Part shown: positions 1 to 11,863 of the stretch, piece after piece | Position numbering within the stretch: position 1 is the first letter of the stretch | How the letters are laid out: each line of letters begins with the position of its first letter | NCBI RefSeq assembly: GCF_937001465.1 | Contig: NC_064565.1 | Location: forward strand, 44,796,089 to 44,860,088 | Reading direction: 5' to 3' | Source: Orcinus orca | Taxonomy: Eukaryota; Chordata; Mammalia; Artiodactyla; Delphinidae | DNA length: 64,000 bases | The notes under the pieces: generated by a model | Seen by the model: only the letters and a program-made list of their open reading frames with translations | Database searches by the model: none | Told to the model about the DNA's origin: nothing | Translations under genes and position numbers: made by a program

Positions 1-282
1 CTTGAATAATTAAAATTACAGCCACTAATCTCTTCTTCCTTTTACCCTAAGGATTATTCAGACAGAATAGCCTTTTTGATCACATTTTCCCCTACCTTTC
101 TTGAGCGAATTTTGAGAATTTGCAATTGTTTACACTAGCCTCCATCTATACGAGCCCTCTCTTGGTTCAGTGGATGCACTATATTCTTACTATTTAGGAG
201 TCTGCACGTGCTGTTCCCTTTTCCTGGGATGCCCACTGATCCCCGCTGACCCCAAACACACACCCACATACATACCTATTTA

Positions 283-506
283 AAAGCTTCTCAGCATCGT
301 GAACATTTTGGGTCAGATAATTCTTTGTCAGGGTGGTGGTGCATGCAGGCTGTGCTATGCATTGTAGGATGTTTGCGGCATCTCTGGCATCTACCCACTA
401 GAGCGCCTGCAGCGTCCCTCCCAGTCATGACAACCAAAATGTTTTCAAGCTTTGCCAGATGTCCCATGGGGAGCAAACTCACGTTCCGTTGAGACTCACT
501 GCTTTA
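283..506 (-). mobile_element. MER20-type hAT-Charlie DNA transposon fossil
   Basis: The sequence matches the remembered MER20 consensus in reverse orientation over almost its whole length. Landmarks are GCATTGTAGGATGTTTG, CTACCCACTAGA, TGACAACCAAAATG and the terminal GTTGAGACTCACTG. It is a non-autonomous element with no coding capacity. The expected 8-bp target duplication is not convincing. MER20 copies are known in other mammals as occasional regulatory elements; nothing here shows such activity. Confidence 0.75.
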
Positions 507-559
507 GTGCTTACTGCAACTGTTACTTCTTTTAAGGAGGACTTCTTGGACCCCTTAAA

Positions 560-800
560 GTAACATGACTCCCTCCACCCTTATCTATTCTCAAATCAGC
601 CTATGCTATTTGTCAGTTTCCTTTGTAGCACTTACCACAAATAAAATGACATCATGAATATTTATTTAGATATTTTGCATTAGTTGTTTTTGCTAGAATG
701 TAAACTCCAGGAAGGAAGTGACTTTTTCTGCCTGGTTCTGCACCATATTCCTAGTGCCTCATGCTGCTGCCCACATATGGCAGGCACTCAATATGCATTT
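560..800 (+). mobile_element. L2 LINE 3' fragment
   Basis: The stretch follows the L2 3' region in sense orientation: TAGCACTTACCACA, then TAGAATGTAAACTCCAGG, then a decayed version of the 'GCAGGCACTCAATA' end. It is ancient and has no open frame. Confidence 0.6.
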
Positions 801-871
801 GTCACCTTAATGATCTTTGATGTTCATTTCTTACTGCATAAAATTAATAGTTTTTAAATGAATGATTCTTT

Positions 872-1016
872 TTTTGTTGTTTGTTTGTTTTCAGTGTTTT
901 TTTTTTTTGGGCCGCATGGCTTATAGGATATTAGTTCCCCGACCGGGGATTGAACCCCGGGCCCATGGCAGTGAAAGTGCGAAATCTTAACCACTGGACC
1001 GCCAGGGAATCCCCTG
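872..1016 (-). mobile_element. Short tRNA-derived SINE (CHR/Bov-tA-like)
   Basis: A poly-T head is followed by a reverse-oriented tRNA-like body. The B-box reads GGTTCAATCCC on the minus strand and the body ends at the typical GGGATTCCCTGGCGG start. A perfect 16-bp target duplication (AAATGAATGATTCTTT) lies at 856-871 and 1017-1032, which fixes the boundaries. Such SINEs are transcribed by RNA polymerase III and mobilised by L1. Confidence 0.9.
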
Positions 1017-1032
1017 AAATGAATGATTCTTT

Positions 1033-3380
1033 GTGATCCCTAGAGTGCCAACATTGAGTTTTGTTATTGTGATTATATTCATCCTTAGCCCTGTGGTTCC
1101 CCAAACCATGTGCCAAGGTACCCCACTGAACTCACAGGGGCTGTGGAATATTTTACATTTTCAAGGAAAATACAGTAACATTTGCCATAAACCCTGCAAA
1201 CGACTAGCTCAGCTTAGTTCAGTTTTAACATTAGACTGCATTACATTACTTTTGATGATGTCATATCTTTGTGAAGGGTAGGTTTTCGACAGTGCTGTGA
1301 TATAAAGCTATTACCAGAAGGAAGGTTAGTGTGGAACAGAAAATGGAGGTAGTGATGTTCAAAGTGATTACAGGATTTGAGATATGGTGCCAAACAGGTG
1401 TGCACGTGCCAAGAGTAAGTACCTGTGGTTATTTAGGAATGAAATAAAATGCTATTTTTCTTTTGATTTATGTTACTAGTTTTTCAAATGCCTACCAAGT
1501 TATTAAGGACGTAAATAATGAGTAAGTTGTTTGTATTTAACTATTTAATGAACAGCATAAGTAGATATTTCTTTTGGATAAAAGGGTAATGGAAAAATTA
1601 CTGAAACAGGAAGGGAACAATGAAGAAAGAAAGTGTGGAAATCTCTGCATTTGCCAATTTAACCATTTTCATTCTAAACACTTTTTTAAAAAATTGACAC
1701 CAGTTTCTAGTTCCTTATATAAACAGTAACGTACTCTAAAGGGTCAGACTATAATATATTTCTGACATGATACATCATTATGACTTGTAAAAGAATATGT
1801 GGTAAGAAACTTAAGATGGATATGAGCTGCAAATTTTCTTCTGCCATTATGCTAAAGCTCAATCCTCAAAGAAAATGAGATTGGTTTTAGAGGATTTTCT
1901 AAGTTACTCAAAGTAGAAATTTTAGTGAAAATAATCCATTCTTATTTATAGTTTTCATTTTCATAGGGAGTGTCTGTTAATGCTGAAACTGAGCTATTAT
2001 CTTAAGTATGTGTTAGACCTTATCATTGTATCTACCAGAGGGTTACTAAGCTGCTCGTAGGTTATTAATATCTTGGCTGTACTAGGTAAGGTTCTTGTAG
2101 GAAGTTATTTGGAATGGGCCTTAACTGTCACTTTTAATTAAACTCCAAATCTCCTTGCTTTTGCTTTTTCAATAACTTTTACTAAATTGTGCCATAGATT
2201 GCATAAATGCCATTATAATTAAAGCAAATTTATTTTAGCTGAAAATCCAAATCCTATTTAATTGCTTGGACATTCTTTCCATTTGTAATAGATTCTATAT
2301 AGCAATCCCAACATTCTGTGGTTATATGAATTACTGCAGATATGGGTGGAAGGGAAGCTTTATGAATCCTGAAACTATTAATAAACTTTGCTTAGTCATA
2401 TTATTCCTCTATTGGTAGTTTTAATGCCAATAGAGGAATAATATGAAATAATAATATATAAATTTTCAGTAATAAATTGAAGTCTTTTAAAAGAAATTTT
2501 TAATTGTGATTATGTCTACAGACTTGTACTATCACTAGCTCTGGAAATGTACTACAGTGAGAGATGAAATTTTGAATTGAGTTCCATACTTCGAGGAAAT
2601 TCAATAATTTACAATTCTCAGTATTAAACATATTTACAAAAATATAATATTTTTACGCTTTCTCATGTACTTTCCATTAGTTCATATCTTTGCATTTCAC
2701 AGCTGTCTCAACAGTCTTCTTTGAAATTCTAGATATTGTGCACCAAACAAATTAGTTAAGAATTTGTGTCACTGAGACTTCTTGGAAAGATGAGTAGAAT
2801 TCATGTTGGTGAAATCTTCCTAGTCCTATATTCTGCTCCAGCACAGCTCTTGGAAACTGGAAGCAGTGTATATAGCAGATTGAAGGAACTGAGAAATAGG
2901 ATTTTTTTTGCCTCTGTTTTTAAATTTTTTTTCTTTATCTCTTTCTTGCCTGCAGTGTTTTAAGGATGAATTATTTTATCGTGATTATTTTGTACCATTT
3001 CTAATTAGATGATTTTCTGACTTAAGGGGGTTGTGTTTTGTTACTTTATTCATTTCACGACTGATTAATTTTAAAATATTGTTCTTGTTATTGTTTTGAA
3101 ATATTGGGGAGGTAGTTAATTAGGGTTAGGTTAGGAATCATAAAGATCCTGTAATTTTCATTATCTAGTTTATTAGAAGGAGTTTTGCTTTTCCCTACTC
3201 TAGTCTCTGGATGACAGCTCCCTTAGAGCAAAATACTGAAACCATACTTTTGAAGGTGTCAGCAGAATTTAGTTGATGTGATAAATTTGTGATAAAATAA
3301 ATGTTAAATTTCCTTTCATAAACAATAAGCCTCATGAAGATAAATTTTAAAGGTTATTCGTTAAAAGTAATTTGTTCAGA
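1033..3380. other. AT-rich stretch without recognised genes or repeats
   Basis: No interspersed repeat or exon-like segment was recognised here. The one notable structure is the inverted repeat at 2396-2446, listed separately. Confidence 0.5.
2396..2446. repeat. Perfect inverted repeat, 20-bp arms
   Basis: The arms are 2396-2415 and 2427-2446, separated by an 11-bp spacer. The right arm is the exact reverse complement of the left. Either strand as RNA or single-stranded DNA would fold into a 20-bp hairpin. It does not match the end of any transposon I know. Confidence 0.9.
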
Positions 3381-3414
3381 AGATGAAAAAAGAAAAAAAA
3401 AGCGTTTAGTCTAT

Positions 3415-3433
3415 TACACACACACACACACAA
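3415..3433 (+). repeat. (AC)n microsatellite
   Basis: A short, nearly pure dinucleotide run preceded by an A-rich tract at 3384-3402. Confidence 0.85.
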
Positions 3434-3439
3434 ACAGGG

Positions 3440-3700
3440 CTTTTTAATAAATGATACAGGGCTTTTGATAAATGATGCTGGGACAAGTAAATGGTCGTCT
3501 GGAAAAAAAATAAATTTGAATCTATAGCTCACATACATGAGGTAAATTGCAAACATATCAAATATAAGAAATGAAGTTATGAAAGTACTAGATAAAAATA
3601 TTGAGAGATTGCTTGATGAATGTGGAATGAGGCTGTGGAAAGCTAACTTGATAGCAATAAGAAGGAATCTATATGAAAGTTTAAAGTTACTGGGGTCAGA
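3440..3700 (+). mobile_element. Ancient L1 ORF2 3' fragment
   Basis: The landmark ATGATGCTGGGACAAGTAAA corresponds to the 'tgatgctgggacaa' region near the end of L1 ORF2. It is followed by decayed versions of the region that normally reads into 'aaaactataaaa...tagaagaaaa'. It is in sense orientation and heavily mutated, so an L1M-age copy is likely. Confidence 0.55.
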
Positions 3701-5642
3701 TAGCTGGAAAGATAAAGGTAAGGAGGCAGAATAGGACAGACCTAACTCTGGGAATTGAGAGGTAGTGTATTCCAAAAGGTAGAACCCGTTATACCTTGGG
3801 CCATTTATCAAGCCGTTGTTCTCCATTACAGTTGGTGTCAGCTGTATCCAACATGGTCACAGTGTTCTGAGAGTCCAGTGGAAAAGAAACAAACACTTTT
3901 CAAGAGGAAAGTAGACTCTAGGTACTAGACAATGCCATTGATTGATGGCAAGACCATAGCCTTACACTGAGATCAGGTGGTGGATTCCTCTAATCATTAC
4001 GGGATAAACTGATACTAGCAAGGTGGGTTACACCAGTTACGAAATAAAGAACTTGGAGCACAAAATTAGTGGTGGCTTCACACAAAGGGTGACTTGTTAC
4101 AAAGTATCAGGAATAATATACTAGTTTGAATGACTCTTGTTTATGTTTGGGATTAATAAGAGAAACCACATAAGGTCGTGGACATTTAGCCCATGTGTGC
4201 TGGGAAACAGATACCAAGATGGAAGTGAAAGAAAATCTGTGTCAGGATGCTGGAAATACATAAACTGACACTGAGAAAGATGACTGGTTTTGAGTGAGGT
4301 CATAAGCCAACATTGACATTAACCAATTGTCTGTAATGAAAACTTGAATTTACGGAGAAATCTAAACAGAGATAAAGAATTTTAAAATTGTTTGCAAAGA
4401 TGCAGGAATGTTTTCGTATTTTATATACCAAATAATATACTCAGTGGATCAGTCTCATTCCCCTATCCCCATCTCCTTACATTTATTTTTCTCCCTGGGA
4501 TAGTACATTGAAAAAAGAGAGAGAACAGAGATAAAAGCTGAGAATGACTATGGTAACAATTTCTTTCTTATCTCAGTTATTTTTTAATTTGTTGCATACT
4601 CCTGGAATAAAGAAAACTGTAATGTACAATTCATGGGTATTAAAAGTGCATCATGGAATTTGGAATGGTTGAAACACGGTAATATAAAATCTACGTTAAC
4701 AGTTGCTTTTGTTCTTGAAATATGGTTTTTGACGGTGTGATGATGAATGGTAATCTTAACCTTTTACTTTCCTTGTTACTTTCCCTTAATTGGTGGAAAA
4801 GAAAGTGTACTTTGGCAAGTAAAAACACGTCTAAAATACTTGATTGATTTTAAACTTTACCTCAGAAAATCAGAGCAATGCGAAAGCTGAGAATCATTCT
4901 GAATTATTATCCTTAGATTTCTGTTTTCAGAGGCCATTTCTTGTAGTTCGGATCAGAAATGGCAGTGGCAGTCTTTTCAAGCCTTCTTGCCTTTACCAAT
5001 CTCGGTGTCTAAAAAAGCTCAGAAAGTTATAATTATTCGACTGTGCAGTTAACCAAATGTGTTGAAATTTCTTTTTCGAAAACACTTATACTAACTCAGT
5101 ATTGTGTTAAAATAATATTTCCAAGTTTAAATTTACTTTATTATCATTCCTGTGAAAATCATTGGATAGTTAGTGCTTTTTGATGTACAGATCATCGGCC
5201 TTTAGGAAGTCCGGTGGCAAATTCCAGTGAACAGATTGGGACAAAGCAGTAAAGTGAAGTAAACATGGGGACTAAGAGGTTCTGGGTTCAAAGTTATATT
5301 CAATATGGGGTAAATGACATATTTTAACAATTGCAATTAACTTTTAATTTATATTAATTGATTTATACTTATTTTAATGTAGTCTTTGCTTTCAATACAT
5401 AAGCACCTCCTTGAATAATTTACTGAATTTCTTCTAAGCATGACGCCATGGGATTGCTTTCTGTTTTGATAACTGCTGAGATTAGCACCAAAAGATGAAT
5501 TTTAAGAGTGTGTCTGAGGGATGGTTGTTAAATCTGGCATATTTTTGGACCATGGGCCATTGTACTAGGTAGTTAGCTTAAGTGTGATTCTTAAAATAGG
5601 AATTCGGGAGTAGTCTAATGGAAGCATTAGAATATTAGGTAC
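3701..5642. other. AT-rich stretch, nothing firmly identified
   Basis: No repeat was recognised. A possible short coding-like frame at about 4860-4950 on the minus strand was considered and is listed under rejected items. Confidence 0.4.
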
Positions 5643-5802
5643 CTAGAGTTTGGGGAGAGATTTTGTGCTCCAGAGCTTCTTTGGAATACATTTTGGTTTT
5701 GAGCAGATCCGTGGTGCTGCCAAATTCATTTCTCTCCCACATGTCAAGAACTGTTGAGCTAAGAGTTATGTGAAGTCGTGTTTCAGTTAACACCTTTTGT
5801 TT
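5643..5802 (-). CDS. Candidate internal coding exon, gene unknown
   Basis: On the minus strand an AG-ending acceptor (TACCACATCAG) precedes 160 bases that are open in one frame, ending at the donor TAG|GTACCT. The frame enters at phase 0 and leaves at phase 1. It would encode about 53 residues, including the stretches TRLHITLSSTVLD and DMWERNEFGSTTD. Two CpGs lie inside, slightly more than in the surroundings. The acceptor has a weak pyrimidine tract. I do not recognise the protein. A chance open frame of this size is quite possible, so this is a candidate only. Confidence 0.3.
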
Positions 5803-5829
5803 CTGATGTGGTATCACTAGTATTTTCAT

Positions 5830-8630
5830 GTTATTTTAATAATTCAGACCTTGACCTTTGGGGTTGCATATTTTTCTTTTATGCACTTTTAAAAGTTTTA
5901 AAGGGTTATTAAAGTGACTGAATGTCTAATATTCATACTTGAGAGCATATCCTAATATGTCAATTATGCCTGCTAAAAACATTTGTGTAGTCATTATGAG
6001 ATGTTACATTATTTCTTTAATACTTTGTCAGAGAATAATTTTTAGATACAAATTCATTAGTCTTCAGCTATTTTTATACTTACTATACAACTGTTAATAC
6101 CACCAATGCATAATTGCTAGAGGGTTTTCTTTAACTCTGTCCTTTCCTAAGAGTTCATATTTCCAATTATGGCATCCCAGTGAGCTGCAAAAAACGTCAT
6201 CAAATGTAGTTTTGTCACATTAAGTTGGCCAAGGATGGATATTGGTCTCCGATTTTATTAAATTAAAAAATTTTGGACACTAAACTTTAATATTCTAATT
6301 ATTTCCAAGTATACCTTCTATCATTTGCCAATCATAATTTGCTTTCAAGCACATAATTTCTGGAATGACACATATCCTCAAAAAAACCAAAAAAAACTCA
6401 CTGGTCCAGGACAAATGCTTTAAAGGAAATGTTTTAGAGTAGAACTAGTTCCCTCAGATGGAAACTAATATCCATGTCTGTAAACTCTGCTTCATTTCAT
6501 CTCCAACACTGACTTAACAGCACTTGGATAAAGAAGGCTATACTTATCCATTTGCATTTCTTCAGTGTTTTAACTTGAAGTAGTTTATGGTCAGATGAGT
6601 AAATTTAATATTTTGTATCAAATATTTATATACAGTACAATCTTTATTATACCCCAATAATATAAACATTCAAAGTAAGAGAATTGATTGGTTTAGAGTT
6701 TTATATTCACAAATGACTAATATTATAACTCCCTGCAACATCTTTGACTTATTTTAGGATTTAATTATTTAAATTAATCATTCATGGAGAAATATTTATT
6801 TTTTAAAGCATTATGTGCTTCCATTATTATAAAAAACTAACTGTAGTAATAAAGGGGCAAATATTTTGATGAAATGGTGAAATCAGGTGGGAACACTATA
6901 ATTAACAGTTGATGGAAACCAGGTACCCTGCTTAAAATTACCAATTTTATAAGTAATATGTTGAAGCAATTCTGTAATTAGAACTTAGAATTCTAAACAT
7001 GTTAGCAAAAGCAAATGCAAAGTAATTTTTCGAAACCATGATTAGCTTTTAAGGATGTCACTTATTTTTAGCATTTATAATGACAATATAATAATCAGGC
7101 ACTTTTTTGTTATTAAATTCAAATGAACATCCCATGCAGCTATTACTCTTTTTTAACCTCTCTCATTGAATTTTATTTTTGCTAAATTTTATTTCTTCTA
7201 AGATAAAAGAATTGCCTTCTTTATAATACTTATTGAATATCACAGAACAGTGTCTTTCCTGTTGGGTGAAATTTTAAAAAATAATTTCAAAAAAGCTTGG
7301 TCAGTTTATTTTGTTATTCAGGAACCAGTATTTTGTAGAAGAGTTTTTGCTAAACCACTCATCTATGTTATTTGTATCATATTCCTGTATTACAGGGCTG
7401 TTTGCTTCACAGAATTGGGTGTCTATCTTTTTCTATGTTGGATGTTTCCTAAATACATAAATTCTTCATTTTTTTTCTTTCCTAAAAGTTACTACTGCTA
7501 AAAAATTCAAGATTGAATTTATAGCATATTTTATAAGTAAACATTAAAAATAATCACATAAGATTTTATTAAATATACTAATTGAATTAAAATACATTTT
7601 ATTAATGTCGTTATGTAACACAACATTCATTTTAGAATCAAGGGAATTCAGTATATGTCCCTTTGGAATTGTATAGAACTTTTCTGCTAAATGACTGGGC
7701 ATAAGTAATTGCATAACATTGAAAGGAGAAGACTTTAAACCAGGGCAACCTGGGGAGATGGAAAAAGTACCAGGAGGGAGGGAGACAATGGAGTTTAGGT
7801 ACACTTGACTTGTCTATGAGATAGACGAAAATTCTCTTCAAAATGCTGAGCTTGCTTTTTTCTTATTTTGTTTTGCAGTTCATAGCAAACTGCAAACTGA
7901 AAAAAAATTTCTATGAGCATTTTTAAATGGAACAGGAGAAAGGAATTCTTAGGCCTTCTTCCCTTCAACTCTCTCATGTTTTTCTTTCTCATCCTCCCTC
8001 TCTGCCTGGAAGTTTAGAGAATAGATGGGGAAGGAACTTGAATAAAAGCAGTTGCTCACTGTTGGTCATGATAAAGAAGTGCACAGAATATATTGACATA
8101 CATATAATTAAGGAATTAATTTATAAACTATTTAATTAAATTTAGTGTATTTGAAACTGAAGATTTCAGACATTTCATGGTAATTTTCAACCATAATATT
8201 TGGTAAAACATGTTTTTTCCGTACCTAATACAGGAAACATTCTTTCAATTACGTGATCATATCTCTACAATATGATTCAGTAAGGACAGATAAGTACTTT
8301 ACAAAATTATTCTTGATTATATTGAATTAATATCCTAGTCTCACTGAAGATATAGTTCAATGCTGATAATACTGGAAAGAGATGACAGTACTAAATGTTT
8401 AACAATGTTCCACAAGATTATTAAACTTTTATTATTTTATGTCTTGTATATTTTTGTTTTGTAGTAATCCATTGGCAATAAATAGGAAAAAATCCTTCCA
8501 CATTAAAAAAATTAGATTTTCAGAAGAGTGGAATTATGTTCTGATGTTTTATTTTAAAATGACATCACACATACCAATCACTCAGTTTCTAAATGTTCCA
8601 AAGAAATTTTTCCAAAAGTCTTTTCAACCA
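5830..8630. other. AT-rich stretch without recognised genes or repeats
   Basis: Nothing was recognised beyond short A/T runs. The open frames in it are short, and none has convincing splice signals. Confidence 0.4.
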
Positions 8631-8634
8631 GTTT

Positions 8635-8680
8635 TCACACACACACACACACACACACACAAGCACCATCATCATCATCA
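8635..8680 (+). repeat. (AC)n followed by (ATC)n microsatellite
   Basis: About 13 AC units run to 8661 and are followed by a short ATC trinucleotide run at about 8665-8680. Confidence 0.9.
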
Positions 8681-9049
8681 AATTGGGAAGATGCAGTTGG
8701 GGCATGAGTTGACTTTGTCTGCCGTCAAAAATTACTGACCCAGTGCAAGCCAGACAACTGTCAACAATCCTGTGAAAGTCATAAGTTATCTTCCTCTTTT
8801 CTGTCACTTTGACAAATTCTCTTTATCTTTTGTTTCTATTTCACTATGCCCCACTTTCCCATTCACTGCCAGTGACCTGATACTTTTTATAGCTCTGCAT
8901 GGTGAAGGATGTTGGAAAGTGATAGTTATTATTATAATGTTACTTTTATTTCATCAATATTTATTAAGTGCCACCAAAAGCTCCAGTTACATGTTGAATA
9001 GATTGAAAAGTGATAGTTGTACCATTCTTGCTCTTGAAGGGATCAAATT

Positions 9050-9155
9050 CCAGAGAGGAAGAGAAATGAGAGAGAGGGGAAGAGAGGAGAAGAGGCAAGA
9101 GGAGTGCGTGTGTGTGCATGTGTGTGTGTGTATGAGAGAGAGAGAGAGAGAGAGA
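9050..9155 (+). repeat. Purine-rich (GA)n / (GT)n compound microsatellite
   Basis: A GA/GGA-rich segment at 9050-9104 passes into a GT run at about 9105-9132 and then a pure GA run up to 9155. The open frames across it, with HTHTHT or RERERE translations, are repeat artefacts. Confidence 0.9.
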
Positions 9156-9420
9156 AATGTGGGAACACATATTCCAGCGTAATGTGATAATCTCACTAAT
9201 AGAGTAATATATGCTGTTATATAAGGGGATACAGAAAAGGAAAATCCTACCTTGGAAAGGCCAGGGAGGAATTTACTCATGAGGAAATATTTGAACCGAA
9301 TTACTAAAAGGAGTTTTTGAGGCACACAAAGAAGGGATTTTTATGAAAGGGAAAAAAGGTACAAAGGTAGGAGACGGTCTGGCAAATGTGCACAATAAGT
9401 ATTTCAATATGGAAAGGTGT

Positions 9421-9500
9421 ATGCACGTGCGCGTGTGTGTGTGTGCCCATGTGCACATGTGTATGTGTATATGTTGTGAGAGAGAGGGTTGTGTGTCAAG
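9421..9500 (+). repeat. Degenerate (GT)n tract
   Basis: An alternating purine-pyrimidine tract with GCGTGTGTGTGTGTG at its core and interruptions on both sides. It has the base pattern known to favour Z-DNA. Confidence 0.8.
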
Positions 9501-9969
9501 TGATTTGACTGCTGGATACTGAGGCAGATTACTTTCTCAAATGACTTAGTTTTATCCTGTAGGTGATGGAGAACTATTTTAGTCAGAGGGGATGTAATAG
9601 GATTAACGTCATAGGAACTGACTGTCATCAGTGGGAAGGATGTTAGAAGAGGAAAAGACTGGTAATAGTGAACAGGGAGAGCAAAAAGAAGATGGGCTTC
9701 AGATCAAGGCAACGGAAGTGGGGACGGAGTAGAAGAACCTGATTATTGCTGAAGTGGGTTAGCTGGAGGGAGAGGGGATGGGTCCAGTGAGAGACACCTG
9801 AGTTCCAGCTTGTACAGTCTCTCAGGTGTGGGCTACAGGAGGTTTGTGGTTGTGATGTTCTTGTTTTATCCATAAGTATTATTCATATATGTTATGCACA
9901 TCTATTTAGAAGCTATCCCCAGGATTGCCGGCTTCCTCAATAAAGCTATCCTTCCTTTCACCCTCCCCC

Positions 9970-9987
9970 CAAATAAATAAATAAATT
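9970..9987 (+). repeat. (AAAT)n microsatellite
   Basis: Four AAAT units follow a C-run. Confidence 0.8.
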
Positions 9988-10195
9988 AGGGAGAGTATCT
10001 TGAGTTATTTGAGGCGGTCCAGTGTATTCACAGAGGTCCTTAAATGTGGAGAAGAAAATCAGAAGAGTCAGTGTCAGGGTGATGAAATGTGAGAAGGACT
10101 CAGATAACCATTGCTGGCTTTGAAGACGGAAGGGGGCCATGAGCCCAGGAATTAAGGTAGTTTTTAGAAGATGGAAAAAATCAAAGAAATTAATT

Positions 10196-10345
10196 TCCTC
10201 TACGGCTTCCAGAAAGGCATGCAGCCCAGACGATACCTTGATTTTATCCCAGAGAGACCCATTTCAGATTTCTGGTTTATATAACTGTAAGGTAATAAAT
10301 TTGTTTTAGACTACTAAATTTGTGGTAAATTGTTATAGCAGCACT
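10196..10345 (+). mobile_element. 3' part of an MLT1-type (ERVL-MaLR) LTR
   Basis: The landmark order is that of the MLT1 3' end in sense orientation: CCTTGATTTTATCCCAG, ACTGTAAGGTAATAAATTTG, then GTAAATTGTTATAGCAGCAC. AATAAA is the LTR polyadenylation signal. The 5' half is missing. A 12-bp direct repeat flanks the fragment (10184-10195 and 10346-10357). Confidence 0.6.
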
Positions 10346-10359
10346 AAGAAATTAATTCA

Positions 10360-11165
10360 CCCTGGAAAATCAATGAGCCTTATGACTGTAACTTTTTCCC
10401 TACAATCTTGTGCTCAATTATTTACATGCAGATTACAAGTGTTACATTAGTAGTAAAACATCAAAAACCTTTGAATTTTAGTCTTTTGTTGACAGTAAAA
10501 ACAGTCTAGAGAAAAAAAGAAGCAACACAAGAATAAAACAAAGATATAGATGCAAGAATTAGCCACGAGGACTCTGTTTAGAAATTTGTACTTAAGTAAT
10601 AATATGCATTTTAATTACTGAAATGATAGAATTCCATAGCACTCAAGGTCTTGGCTTCTGATTGGCTTGCTTCTTGGCTACTGAAGATATAATAAGATAA
10701 AAATAGGTCTTAAAGGAAAAAATAGATATTTGGATACTTCTTACTTGTCTGAACTGTATCATAATTTATTTACTGTAGCTATATCTACATATAGAGATGA
10801 ATGATCTAAGTGTGCAACTCATCTGTGACTTTTTATTTCTCCCACTTTGCCTACCTTATACTTAGTGGGAGCTCAGTAGAGACTTAATGAATTCAATTGC
10901 TTTTATTCAGTGTTGTATTGGGTCAGGCTCACAATGGTGAACCGGTGTGTACTGCTGGGCAGAACGTTCAGTGGTTTTGAGTTCTGTGAAATGTTCTCAA
11001 ATGGATACATAATTCTTTGTGCCTTTTAAGCTGTTCTTGTGATTATTTGGCCTGTCAGTGAAACTGAATTAAGCAAATTATTGTTTAATTTGTGATATCT
11101 TAGGAGCTTCTTCTTGCTCATGTGCATAGTGATTATTGGTTAGTGTTACCTGATGAGGTAGTTTA
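10360..11165. other. AT-rich stretch, nothing recognised
   Basis: No repeat, RNA gene or exon-like signal was seen. Confidence 0.4.
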
Positions 11166-11168
11166 AAG

Positions 11169-11428
11169 AAGCACCATAGTGCTTGAGAAGAAGAACTATG
11201 GGGCCAGAATACCTGGTTAAATGTGGTTCTGCTATCTGCTTACCATGTAATTCTGGGCAAGTTCCTTATCCTTTCTATGCCTCAGTTTCCTTATGTGTAA
11301 AGTAGCGATAGTAACAGTGCTTATCTGAGAAGGATGTTGAAAGGATTAAATGAATTAATATATTTAAGATACTCAGGACAGTGATTGGCTCATGGTAAGT
11401 GCTAGACAAATGTTAGCCATAATTATTT
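11169..11428 (+). mobile_element. Near-complete MIR SINE
   Basis: It follows the MIR consensus from the tRNA-like head (GGGGCCAGAATACCTGG) through the core (GGGCAAGTTCC, GCCTCAGTTTCC) to the L2-like tail (TGGTAAGTGCTAGACAAATG). It is ancient and shared across mammals. Confidence 0.85.
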
Positions 11429-11517
11429 ACTCTACATGCAATTGAAAATGGGTGAAACATCCATTTTAAACTGTTGCGAAACATAGCATAAGTATTCATA
11501 TGTCTACAAAGCCCGTG

Positions 11518-11519
11518 CA

Positions 11520-11577
<58 letters not shown>
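11518..11577 (+). repeat. Long (AC)n microsatellite
   Basis: About 29 AC units with one CC interruption near its start. It is the longest dinucleotide array in the window and likely polymorphic. Confidence 0.95.
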
Positions 11578-11579
<2 letters not shown>

Positions 11580-11863
11580 TCACCTCCAGCATGCATTTTA
11601 CAGATCTGAAAATGGAGGCAAAATGACATGATAAACTATCTGCTAATAAAACTATGTCCCCAACTGCCTGTCTGGTGCCATGCATGGGAACTAATAAAAT
11701 GTTCCCTTGCAATCTGCCTCAGTGAAAGATTTGGAAGAGAGATAGTTTCTTATAGTCTTCTACTCAGATCAGTCATCTACAAGGTATTTCCATTTATTTT
11801 GTTTCCTTTCTCAGTTGACCAGGGTGTGTGAAAATACAAAATGAGAATAAGGGTTAAACTTAC

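Larger units (their letters stand above)
8940..9800 (-). mobile_element. L2 LINE fragment with internal microsatellite expansions
   Basis: The left part reads ATTTATTAAGTGCC, the antisense L2 3' end. Further right come decayed antisense L2 landmarks such as TTTTATCCTGTAGGTGATGG and GAAGTGGGGACGGAG. Simple repeats have grown inside it at 9050-9155 and 9421-9500. The family call rests on landmark words only. Confidence 0.5.

Noticed and set aside
901..1013. tRNA-like promoter boxes suggesting a tRNA gene
   Set aside because: The body is a tRNA-derived SINE with a T-run and target duplications; no cloverleaf of a functional tRNA can be drawn. The same holds for the other SINEs.
4860..4950. Minus-strand coding-like frame ending at a CTGAG|GTAAAG donor
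   Set aside because: Only about 30 codons are open before a stop, and the acceptor is weak. The plus strand is equally open, so there is no clear preference.
8439..9628. Overlapping open frames with HTHTHT, VCVCVC or RERERE stretches
   Set aside because: They are translations of AC, GT and GA microsatellites, with no start or splice context.
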